The position numbers and the translations under genes are program-made. The notes beneath the pieces were generated by a model. That model made no database searches. It had not been told where the DNA came from and saw only the letters and a program-made list of their open reading frames with translations. This document shows, piece by piece, positions 1 through 9,213 of a DNA stretch of 64,000 bases; the first letter of the stretch is position 1; each line of letters starts with the position of its first letter. Source of the stretch: Paraphysomonas bandaiensis (Eukaryota > Chrysophyceae); NCBI GenBank assembly GCA_965644295.1, contig CBFFRP010000148.1:62001-126000 (forward strand). The letters run 5' to 3'.

Positions 1-413
1 GAAGACACATTCGATGCTGGAATGTCAGCTAATGTAAATGCTCTCATATCCTTCTCGTTCATTAGAAGAAACCCCTCACCCCCAATGTCAAACACTGCTG
101 CGAGGAGATACCGTGGGTCTGTTAAAAGCGATTCGACGGGAGCAGTACGAGCCAGCATATAAGACTCATATATATCGATTACAAATAATACAACAAATAC
201 CATTGCAGCACATATTAATGCAATTCCAAAGGCAAGTTTTCTCTTAGATACATTATCTGTTAGCTCTGTAAGCTCTCGAGACCCCTCATATATACTCTCA
301 TCATCCCTGTCAATAGCTGATGACAGAGCATCTATACATACATTCCCATAGAGAAGATAACACAGTAATAAGCGATATAGAGCACTAGAAGGAATCAATT
401 CATATGACAACAT
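1..413 (-). CDS. 5' part of an unidentified membrane protein, cut by the window edge
   Basis: An ATG at 413 (complement) opens a frame that stays open for 137 codons to the left edge. The first 20-25 residues are hydrophobic with Leu and Tyr (YRLLLCYLLYGNVC) and could be a signal peptide or anchor. An acidic stretch follows, then a clear membrane segment at about residues 58-80 (FGIALICAAMVFVVLFVI). After it comes a soluble-looking stretch ending around FDIGGEGFLL and NEKDMRAFTL. Codon use and the long open frame support a real gene. I do not recognise the family. The rest lies outside the window. Confidence 0.6.
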   Translation of the reverse strand, partial: MLSYELIPSSALYRLLLCYLLYGNVCIDALSSAIDRDDESIYEGSRELTELTDNVSKRKLAFGIALICAAMVFVVLFVIDIYESYMLARTAPVESLLTDPRYLLAAVFDIGGEGFLLMNEKDMRAFTLADIPASNVS

Positions 414-2593
414 CTTACTGTCTTACTAACTAATCATCTCAATGAATCATTCCATCAATTCAACTCTTGACTCATTCAATCCCAGCATGGACTGTAACCA
501 CACCGTCTTCCTTCTACACTAACAAGTACATAAGCCCTCTGGCTATATATAACTATATATGAAAAGACACGTAAGTATATGTATCTGTGTGTATATGCAT
601 ATATTCACTGCAGGGAAGTGAAGATGAAAGACTTTCTTTCACTTTAAAAAAAATACTTTTTCCACACTTCAAAAACACACGTATGTTAGAACTGGAATAC
701 GAACACAAGCACTTTACTGGCATCAGGTTCACGTTCGTACGACAGCACTTACATTCAGTGTGTACCAATGCCATATGGGGAATGGTATACTGATCACCGC
801 TACAGTACGTACATAGTTTTCAGCCATCAAAAATAGACTTTTTATGTACCATTAAATTCTGAATACTCTGATTTTGTATGAAAGGAATTAGATAGACCCA
901 AAAACTATACTTTTGGTGACATCAAAACAAAAATACTCCAGTATTTCCAGTATATCTTTAAATTGGCACTGGAATTTTAATTAAAATAAGAACTATAATT
1001 ACAATTAGAGATTAAAGAAATAATACAATATACAATATAATGCCATGCCAAAAATGCCATTTACTTTATCACCATCAATAGCAGTAGTGTGTATATCTTA
1101 TTGAATGTAGTCAAATCGATACGGTTTAAATAGGACACTGCTCAAATTTATGGAATTTTATTTCGTCAAGAGATAATTAATGATTCAAACTAGTCAATTC
1201 TTAGCTGAAAACTTAGTAACCGATTGTGCTCGCCTATAGCGACGTAGTATTACAGAACAATAATGTCATAGCAGTGATGACAATCAGCGATTTATAATAG
1301 CGATATATATTGACATGAGCCCAACATAAGTCTGTAGACCCATCATACGTTGAGCGCTGGGATAAGAGTGTATAGATACTAGATACCAGAGATAGTAATT
1401 TATTTGATGTAATCTCATGTTTAGGAGATTTAAAGACAAACTATTCCTACATGGAATTAATACAGATGAAGCAATACAGACTCAACTAGAAACATTAGCA
1501 GCAAGATTTTGTCAATATTCCAAATTTACAAAGTAATGTACCCACACTAGTGCAGCATTGTCAATGATAATGATTGGCATCAAGATGGTTGCTGCAGACA
1601 CATATATATACCTCCATCAGTTAGTGTTGAAATACTTTCTAGTGCGCTGGATATAATTGTGAATAATGTAGTACCTGTTCATAAGGCATCATGCCCATAA
1701 CGTAAAACAAAGCACACAGTTTCGTACCGTGTGTTTGTACAACGCAATCCGTAAATTCAACAAGTCAGTCCACTGTTGTCAGTAGATATGTTACAACACT
1801 ATGTGGAGTACGATATGCATCCATCTCTTATCTACTCCAGCACCTTCATCTTGAACAGTGATGTATGTAACCACAGTCATACTTACAAGACACACCAGGT
1901 GAGATCAGATGAGATGATACAGTGTTATGAGTCATATTGTCTGCAGGCTCTTCACTGGTTGGGTCGTAAGAGGCGTCCCTATACCACATACATACACTCT
2001 CACCACTTCCACAACTCATCCACACTCTCATATTACTCATATGTTATCCTTATAGAGGAAGTCCTCATATGGATGATCACCACCAGCTCCATTAACAACA
2101 GCGTCACAGTCATCTAACGGATACACATGCTTCCACAGCACCATTAATGCAGATACACCATATAAAATAACACACTCAGGAGCGCATTAGTGGTGAACGC
2201 TTCTGTTTCAGTTGTATGGCTATTCAGGGTGCTCCATGCGGTCTATGCATGTATATGTGTGTGGGTGTTCTGTATGTATGTGTGTATCTGCTGCGGTATT
2301 ATTCATATGATCATACGAGTCTCTCTCCTCATGAGGAGCACACACCACTATACACCACTATGACCACACACTGTTGATAGTCCTCACTCGTGTCTGTGAG
2401 TAGAGGCAGCAGCAGAGCCTCTGAATCATGTACTCATATATGCATATATCCACATCACATTCACTTCGAAGTGAGCCAGAGATATACCCCCATATACGCA
2501 CACGTATACCTCTGTATACCATATACACAGTATACAGAGAATACGTAGCTTCACAGTTGTAGCAAAAAGCTTCACATATGCACTCATTATACT
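414..2593. other. Intergenic, no convincing gene
   Basis: AT-rich sequence without a recognisable gene. A 39-codon ORF on + at 1417-1536 and an open stretch on - at about 2039-2170 (containing MVLWKHVYPLDDCD) look protein-like, but both are short and have no family match I know. They may be exon fragments or transposon relics. The region just before 2594 has many short TATG/CATA runs. Confidence 0.5.
1417..1536 (+). CDS. Possible 39-residue ORF or protein fragment
   Basis: ATG to TAA, 39 residues, reading MFRRFKDKLFLHGINTDE at the start and ending in ARFCQYSKFTK. The composition is that of a normal charged, helical protein rather than low complexity. There are no neighbours in frame and I recognise no family. 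It could be a small gene, a lone exon or a transposon fragment. Confidence 0.2.
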   Translation: MFRRFKDKLFLHGINTDEAIQTQLETLAARFCQYSKFTK

Positions 2594-3419
2594 ATGTATG
2601 TATGTATGTATGTATGTATGTATGTATGTATGTATGTATGTATGTATGTATGTATGTATGTATGTATGTATGTATGTATGTATGTATGTATGTATGTATG
2701 TATGTATGTATGTATGTATGTATGTATGTATGTATGTATGTATGTATGTATGTATGTATGTATGTATGTATGTATGTATGTATGTATGTATGTATGTATG
2801 TATGTATGTATGTATGTATGTATGTATGTATGTATGTATGTATGTATGTATGTATGTATGTATGTATGTATGTATGTATGTATGTATGTATGTATGTATG
2901 TATGTGTGTATGTATGTATGTATGTATGTATGTATGTATGTATGTATGTATGTATGTATGTATGTATGTATGTGTGTATGTATGTATGTATGTATGTATG
3001 TATGTATGTATGTATGTATGTATGTATGTATGTATGTATGTATGTATGTATGTATGTATCTATGTATGTATCTATGTATGTATGTATGTATGTATGTATG
3101 TATGTATGTATGTATGTATTTATGTATCTATGCATGTATGTATGTATGTATGTATGTATGTATGTATGTATGTATGTATGTATGTATGTATGTATGTATG
3201 TATGTATGTATGTATGTATGTATGTATGTATGTATGTATGTATGTATGTATGTATGTATGTATGTATGTATGTATGTATGTATGTATGTATGTATGTATG
3301 TATGTATGTATGTATGTATGTATGTATGTATGTATGTATGTATGTATGTATGTATGTATGTATGTATGTATGTATGTATGTATGTATGTATGTATGTATG
3401 TATGTATGTATGTATCTAT
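2594..3419. repeat. (ATGT)n microsatellite, about 820 bp
   Basis: About 205 tandem copies of the tetramer ATGT, with single-base interruptions near 2905, 2973, 3060, 3072 and 3120-3133. Because 4 and 3 are coprime and the unit makes no stop codon, several frames stay open on both strands as Met-Tyr-Val-Cys or Thr-Tyr-Ile-His repeats. These are not genes. The tract ends about 70 bp before the ATG of the first F-box/ankyrin gene. Confidence 0.95.
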
Positions 3420-3489
3420 GCATATACAGATATGAACTCATCTCATAACCATCTGCTGAATTAACACTCTATCAGTCTCATATAAACAT

Positions 3490-5259
3490 ATGAATGAAAT
3501 CACTCTATCAGCTCTTAATGATGATGTTGTTCGTCTCATCATCTCTATGATCCCACACACGGCTCTCCTTCCAGTGATCATGACTTGTAAGAGACTTCAC
3601 GATATCGTCTACACTGATAAGAGCAGAGAGAGACTTGAGTCACATGCATCTCACTACTGTATGACCAACTCAATGGTCTCATGGGCTCTGTCTGTGGGCT
3701 GCCCACACACCAAACTAATGAATACATGTGCACAATACGGCAGACTACAGCAGATGAAACACTTATACACACATACGTGTACACATACACATAATACAGA
3801 GTATGCTTCTAGTGAATTGGATGCACAACAGTGGCTTCGCTCACAGGACCCTCCATGTCCATGGAATGAGTGGACTTGCAGGGCTGCTGCAGAGAGTGGG
3901 CACTTGGATGTTCTGGATTGGCTTCGTTCACAGGACCCTCCATGTCCATGGGATGAACGGACTTGCATGGCTGCTGCAGAGGGTGGGCACTTGGATGTTC
4001 TTCGATGGCTTCGTTCACAGGACCCTCCATGTCCATGGAATGAACGGACTTGCAATGCTGCTGCAGAGGGTGGGCACTTGGATGTTCTTAGATGGCTTCG
4101 TTCACAGGACCCTCCATGTCCATGGAATGAACGGACTTGCAATGCTGCTGCAAAGGGTGGGCACTTGGATGTTCTTAGATGGCTTCGTTCACAGGACCCT
4201 CCATGTCCATGGGAAGAGTGGACTTGCATGGCTGCTGCAGAGGGTGGGCACTTGGATGTTCTTCGATGGCTTCGTTCACAGGACCCTCCATGTCCATGGG
4301 ATGAACGGACTTGCATGGCTGCTGCAAGAAGTGGGTACTTGGATGTTCTTAGATGGCTTCGTTCACAGGACCCTCCATGTCCATGGAATGAGTGGACTTG
4401 CGCTGCTGCTGCAGAGGGTGGGCACTTGGATGTTCTTAGATGGCTTCGTTCACAGGACCCTCCATGTCCATGGAATGAGTGGACTTGCATGGCTGCTGCA
4501 GAGGGTGGGCACTTGGATGTTCTTCGATGGCTTCGTTCACAGGACCCTCCATGTCCATGGGATGAATGGACTTGCCAGAATGCTGCAGAGGGTGGGCACT
4601 TGGATGTTCTTCGATGGCTTCGTTCACAGGACCCTCCATGTCCATGGGATGAACGGACTTGCAATGCTGCTGCAAAGGGTGGGCACTTGGATGTTCTTAG
4701 ATGGCTTCGTTCACAGGACCCTCCATGTCCATGGGAAGAGTGGACTTGCATGGCTGCTGCAGAGGGTGGGCACTTGGATGTTCTTCGATGGCTTCGTTCA
4801 CAGGACCCTCCATGTCCATGGGATGAATGGACTTGCCAGAATGCTGCAGAGGGTGGGCACTTGGATGTTCTTCGATGGCTTCGTTCACAGGACCCTCCAT
4901 GTCCATGGGATGAACGGACTTGCCAGAATGCTGCAGAGGGTGGGCACTTGGATGTTCTTAGATGGCTTCGTTCAGAGGACCCTCCATGTCCATGGGATGA
5001 ACGGACTTGCATGGCTGCTGCAGAGGGTGGGCACTTGGATGTTCTTCGATGGCTTCGTTCACATGACCCTCCATGTCCATGGAATGAATGGACTTGCAAT
5101 GCTGCTGCAAAGGGTGGGCACTTGGATGTTCTTCGATGGCTTCGTTCACAGGACCCTCCATGTCCATGGAATGAATGGACTTGCAATGCTGCTGCAAAGG
5201 GTGGGCACTTGGATGTTCTTAGATGGCTTTGTTCACAGGATCCTCCATGTTTTAATTGA
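3490..5259 (+). CDS. F-box-like protein with 16 tandem ankyrin-type repeats (copy A)
   Basis: Single-exon ORF of 589 residues. Residues about 5-45 resemble an F-box (LSALNDDVVRLIISMIP, then PVIMTCKRLHDIV). From residue 115 there are 16 near-identical 29-residue units and a 17th cut short. Each has the pattern WLRSQDPPCPW-[ND]E-x-TC-xxAA-x-GGHLDVLR, an ankyrin-type helix pair. In known families an F-box binds Skp1 and recruits an SCF ubiquitin ligase, with the repeats holding the substrate; that role is inferred here. Most differences between units fall at a few positions (W/R14, M/N/Q17, E/K21), suggesting recent gene conversion or unequal crossover. It ends DPPCFN then TGA. The 5' flank from 3429 is shared with copy B. 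Confidence 0.8.
   Translation: MNEITLSALNDDVVRLIISMIPHTALLPVIMTCKRLHDIVYTDKSRERLESHASHYCMTNSMVSWALSVGCPHTKLMNTCAQYGRLQQMKHLYTHTCTHTHNTEYASSELDAQQWLRSQDPPCPWNEWTCRAAAESGHLDVLDWLRSQDPPCPWDERTCMAAAEGGHLDVLRWLRSQDPPCPWNERTCNAAAEGGHLDVLRWLRSQDPPCPWNERTCNAAAKGGHLDVLRWLRSQDPPCPWEEWTCMAAAEGGHLDVLRWLRSQDPPCPWDERTCMAAARSGYLDVLRWLRSQDPPCPWNEWTCAAAAEGGHLDVLRWLRSQDPPCPWNEWTCMAAAEGGHLDVLRWLRSQDPPCPWDEWTCQNAAEGGHLDVLRWLRSQDPPCPWDERTCNAAAKGGHLDVLRWLRSQDPPCPWEEWTCMAAAEGGHLDVLRWLRSQDPPCPWDEWTCQNAAEGGHLDVLRWLRSQDPPCPWDERTCQNAAEGGHLDVLRWLRSEDPPCPWDERTCMAAAEGGHLDVLRWLRSHDPPCPWNEWTCNAAAKGGHLDVLRWLRSQDPPCPWNEWTCNAAAKGGHLDVLRWLCSQDPPCFN
3832..5245 (+). repeat. 87-bp tandem repeat array inside copy A
   Basis: Sixteen and a half copies of an 87-bp unit encode the 29-residue ankyrin-type repeat. 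The unit length is a multiple of three and it contains no stop in several alternative frames. Long ORFs therefore also appear in another + frame (about 490 codons) and on the - strand (about 566 codons). Those are shadows of the array. Confidence 0.9.
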
Positions 5260-5263
5260 TATG

Positions 5264-6010
5264 CGACAGAAATAACGAGAACGAGAGTGAAGGAACAATC
5301 TAATGTAGTTGAAAGTCTAAGCAATATTAGACAACAATGTCTCCCCGAATGCAAGCATTGTTGCCATTGCCAATTTTGAGAAGGCAGTGGCTAAAATTCA
5401 AGGGATCGATGAAAGAGAGTTGACAGGCAATGAGAGAAGAGCAATTAGACATTTGCAACCGGATTCATCCATGGAGGTTGGTGTACCCGACAGAAATAAC
5501 GAGAACGAGAGTGAAGGAACTGATTTTGCACAGCGTGTTCTGGACAGCGCCGAGGTCACCAAGAGAGTTCGACTTGGTACCTATGAGTCCAACTACCGCT
5601 GCTTGCTTCATATTGAAGCACAATCTAATGTAGTTGAGAGGCTCTTTAGTCGTGCAAAGTTGATTATGACACCTGAGCGTAGAAACATGAATCCATATCG
5701 TCTAGAATCGTTGCTATTCCTACGAGCCAATTACATGTTGTGGGATGTTTATACCCTCCATGAAGCCCTGCAAGAAGATCCTGATGTGCCAGTAGAGAGC
5801 GAGAAGTAGTTAAAATTTGTAGTCTGCTAGTTAACTAAAAATTAGTAATTAAGGGAGCACAACACTATCTATTATATGAGTGGTGGTATCTAATCTAAGT
5901 TAGTAGGTATTAATGGCCATTATAATTGCCGGGACATTTTTCATTAATGCCATTATATTTGTCGGGAACTGGACTAGAATTAATGGGCCATTAATGGTTA
6001 CCAGGCCCTG
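5264..6010 (+). mobile_element. hAT-type DNA transposon remnant, 5'-truncated
   Basis: An ORF at 5387-5809 (140 residues) contains SNVVERLFSRAKLIMTPERR and ESLLFLRANYMLWDV, matching the hAT transposase C-terminal dimerisation domain (hATC) as I know the family. A second, internally deleted copy of the same sequence lies just upstream: the block starting gacagaaataacgagaacga occurs near 5265 and again near 5490, and aatctaatgtagttga occurs near 5299 and 5622. The right end at about 5979-6010 reads, as reverse complement, CAGGGCCTGGTAACC, a typical hAT terminus. The left end and most of the transposase are missing. It joins directly onto an ankyrin repeat relic. Confidence 0.7.
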
Positions 6011-6263
6011 GTTCACAGGACCCTCCGTGTCCATGGAATGAAGGGACTTGCAGCAGCTATGGCTGCTGCAAAGGGTGGGCACTTGGACGTTCTTAGATGG
6101 CTTCGTTCACAGGACCCTCCATGTCCATGGGATGAATCTACTTGCAGGGCTGCTGCATGAAGTGGGCACTTGGATGTTCTTAGATGGCTTCGTTCACAGG
6201 ACCCTCCATGTTTTAATTGATATGCTTCTCTGGCTGCATAGTATGGACATGAGGATGTTTTGA
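6011..6263 (+). pseudogene. Ankyrin-repeat relic (third array 3' end)
   Basis: About three 87-bp ankyrin units begin directly after the hAT right end. They contain frame breaks and a TGA inside a unit (AAA then TGA before the GHLDVL part), so no intact protein is made. The end reads ...ccctccatgttttaattgatatgc, as in copies A and B. The following 200 bp are nearly identical to the 3' flank of copy B. This looks like the old 3' end of a third array broken by the transposon. Confidence 0.75.
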
Positions 6264-7646
6264 AAGGTCTTTTTTCATATTATGCATTATGGCCTAGCTT
6301 TAAGGAGGTGTCTAATGTTATAATCATACAAGAAATAATAACAATCTCATGATTATTTTGTATATGGGTAAAGAGGGCATTTTTTAAATCCAAGCCGAGT
6401 GTATTATATATAGGGGGATTCGAAATAAGAAATTAACAACTGTCCGATGTTCGATGAATGCTATGCAAATTTAGTATTGATTCATATGAACAACCCTTAT
6501 ATCTTATGTTTCTCTAAGATAGTACTTTAGAATAAGGCGAATACAATGTGAGAAACTGTAATACGTAGTCACACATACTACTATATAGCTATAACTGTGA
6601 AACTGAAGTATTGGACCACGCCTGTACAAGATATGGAAGTTGATCAGTGGTTGCTTGTTGTTGTGTGTTGGGTATGCGTAGATATATAGGGACTGGGGTG
6701 TGCCCAATACTCACATTGTAACTAATCACTGCGTGCGGCAAAAAACGTTGTAGACACAGCCTTCTTAGAGTATTGTGGTTTGGGTATATGGTGCTGCTGT
6801 CTGAGAGAGGAGGAAGTATGTTGGTTCATGTGAACAATTACATATAGTTAAAATTAGCATCACCATCACCTTTATATACAATACGCTTAACCCTGCTAGT
6901 GCACCTGATTGAATGATGTGTGTATGATATGAGACACACAATATCCTCATAAGCACAATGTGACCCAAACCCTGAAAGAACTGGATGCCACTGCCCTTAA
7001 CCACCTGTACAGCATCAGATGGCACTTACACTCACCTGAAAGTCCTGGTCATGAATATACATCGCTTGCACTGACAACACTGGATGTCTATATGTGTCCG
7101 GTGCTGATATGAGCGTTCTGTTGAGCCCATTCAGGTCAAAGAAAGCTTTCAGAGTTGCATGAACACTGTTATGAGTGTCTTCGGAGAATAGAGTGTAGAA
7201 CAAACAGTTCTTGGGGGTGACTCATATTCTCTGTCTGCATCTGTCACTCATGTTTGTAGTAACTGTGATAGAAGATGAGGCAGCGATACTCCGCTGCTGC
7301 AGTATGTTGTACAGTACTGGATTCGTAGCATTCTATCCTACAAAAAACAGTGTTTTTACAACGACAATTGTGGCAGCTTTCCCAAAAATTAGTATTTTTT
7401 GAACTGTGTTATTCCTTTAGAAAAGTGGCGGTTTTTATAAGCCCAAAACCCAAAACCTGATGTTTCACATACATGTATTCCACTTGTATAGCATCATATA
7501 TCGGTGCAGCAGTATACAGAGTATTCTGTGACCCCGGAAGTGTCCTCAGCATGGACCAGTATGGGTTCCTACGTACAGTGCAGTGGAGTGTATACCCATA
7601 TACAGACCAGCTCATGTCCTACTGCCTGTATATGCATGTATGTGTA
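6264..7646. other. Spacer between the two F-box/ankyrin loci
   Basis: The first 200 bp, to 6466, repeat the 3' flank of copy B (9367-9565). The rest is AT-rich. A possible exon pair on the - strand is listed separately. A short block with gtaactaatcactgcgtgcggc at 6718 recurs near 9730. Confidence 0.6.
6765..7203 (-). pseudogene. Possible two-exon gene fragment, family unknown
   Basis: On the - strand a 56-codon open stretch (7203 to about 7035) reads LFSEDTHNSVHATLKAFFDL, then PVLSVQAMYIHDQDFQ. It ends at a good donor (CAG then GTGAGT). A 31-bp GT-AG intron would join it to a second open stretch, VVKGSGIQFFQGLGHIVLM. The composition looks like a real protein and the intron size fits this genome. 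I see no clear start, and I cannot identify the family. It could be a fragment of a larger gene or a relic. Confidence 0.3.
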
Positions 7647-7707
7647 GATATGAACTCATCTCATAATCATCTGCTCAATTAACACTCTATCAGTCTCATA
7701 TAAACAT

Positions 7708-9213
7708 ATGAATGAAATCACTCTATCAGCTCTTAATGATGATGTTGTTCGTCTCATCATCTCTATGATCCCACACACGGCTCTCCTTCCAGTGATCATG
7801 ACTTGTAAGAGATTTCACGATATCGTCTACACTGATAAGAGCAGAGAGAGACTTGAGTCACATGCATCTCACTACTGTATGACCAACTCAATGGTCTCAT
7901 GGGCTCTGTCTGTGGGCTGCCCACACACCAAACTAATGAATACATGTGCACAATACGGCAGACTACAGCAGATGAAACACTTATACACACATACGTGTAC
8001 ACATACACATAATACAGAGTATGCTTCTAGTGAATTGGATGCACAACAGTGGCTTCGCTCACAGGACCCTCCATGTCCATGGAATGAGTGGACTTGCAGG
8101 GCTGCTGCAGAGAGTGGGCACTTGGATGTTCTTCGATGGCTTCGTTCACAGGACCCTCCATGTCCATGGAATGAACGGACTTGCATGGCTGCTGCAGAGG
8201 GTGGGCACTTGGATGTTCTTCGATGGTTTCGTTCACAGGACCCTCCATGTCCATGGAATGAACGGACTTGCAATGCTGCTGCAAGAAGTGGGCACTTGGA
8301 TGTTCTTCGATGGCTTCGTTCACAGGACCCTCCATGTCCATGGAATGAGTGGACTTGCATGGCTGCTGCAGAGGATGGGCACTTGGATGTTCTTCGATGG
8401 CTTCGTTCACAGGACCCTCCATGTTCATGGGATGAATGGACTAGCAGGGCTGCTGCAGATGGTGGGCACTTGGATGTTCTTAGATGGCTTCGTTCAGAGG
8501 ACCCTCCATGTCCATGGGATGAACGGACTTGCAATGCTGCTGCAGAGAGCGGGCACTTGGATGTTCTTAGATGGCTTCGTTCACAGGACCCTCCATGTCC
8601 ATGGGATGAACGGACTTGCACATTTGCTGCAGAGGGTGGGCACTTGGATGTTCTTAGATGGTTTCGTTCACAGGACCCTCCATGTCCATGGGAAGAGTGG
8701 ACTTGCACATTTGCTGCAAAGGGTGGGCACTTGGATGTTCTTCGATGGCTTCGTTCACAGGACCCTCCATGTCCATGGGATGAACGGACTTGCACATTTG
8801 CTGCAGAGGGTGGGCACTTGGATGTTCTTCGATGGTTTCGTTCACAGGACCCTTCATGTCCATGGGATGAATGGACTTGCAATGCTGCTGCAAAGGGTGG
8901 GCACTTGGATGTTCTTAGATGGCTTCGTTCACAGGACCCTCCATGTCCATGGGATGAACGGACTTGCAATGCTGCTGCAGAGAGCGGGCACTTGGATGTT
9001 CTTCGATGGCTTCGTTCACAGGACCCTCCATGTCCATGGGATGAATGGACTTGCAATGCTGCTGCAAAGGGTGGGCACTTGGATGTTCTTAGATGGCTTC
9101 GTTCACAGGACCCTCCATGTCCATGGAATGAATGGACTTGCAATGCTGCTGCAGAGAGTGGGCACTTGGATGTTCTTAGATGGCTTTGTTCACAGGACCC
9201 TCCATGTCCATGA
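7708..9213 (+). CDS. F-box-like protein with tandem ankyrin-type repeats (copy B)
   Basis: A 501-residue ORF whose first 114 residues differ from copy A by very few positions (for example CKRF for CKRL). It carries 13 units of the same 29-residue repeat, with different unit variants (TCTFAA, TSRAAA). The ORF ends where a unit reads CP then TGA in place of the Trp codon TGG. One more near-perfect unit follows after that stop, before the shared tail ttttaattgatat. The protein therefore seems shortened by a nonsense change. Duplicated flanks run from 7647 and to 9565. The role is inferred as for copy A. Confidence 0.7.
   Translation: MNEITLSALNDDVVRLIISMIPHTALLPVIMTCKRFHDIVYTDKSRERLESHASHYCMTNSMVSWALSVGCPHTKLMNTCAQYGRLQQMKHLYTHTCTHTHNTEYASSELDAQQWLRSQDPPCPWNEWTCRAAAESGHLDVLRWLRSQDPPCPWNERTCMAAAEGGHLDVLRWFRSQDPPCPWNERTCNAAARSGHLDVLRWLRSQDPPCPWNEWTCMAAAEDGHLDVLRWLRSQDPPCSWDEWTSRAAADGGHLDVLRWLRSEDPPCPWDERTCNAAAESGHLDVLRWLRSQDPPCPWDERTCTFAAEGGHLDVLRWFRSQDPPCPWEEWTCTFAAKGGHLDVLRWLRSQDPPCPWDERTCTFAAEGGHLDVLRWFRSQDPSCPWDEWTCNAAAKGGHLDVLRWLRSQDPPCPWDERTCNAAAESGHLDVLRWLRSQDPPCPWDEWTCNAAAKGGHLDVLRWLRSQDPPCPWNEWTCNAAAESGHLDVLRWLCSQDPPCP

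Noticed and set aside
2578-3464. Four long ORFs of Met-Tyr-Val-Cys or Thr-Tyr-Ile-His repeats
   Set aside because: They are the translation of an ATGT microsatellite that is open in several frames on both strands. There is no other coding signal.
3654-5354. 566-codon - strand ORF over the ankyrin array
   Set aside because: It follows from the 87-bp unit being a multiple of three without stops. The + frame has the ankyrin pattern, a sensible N-terminus and a paralogue.
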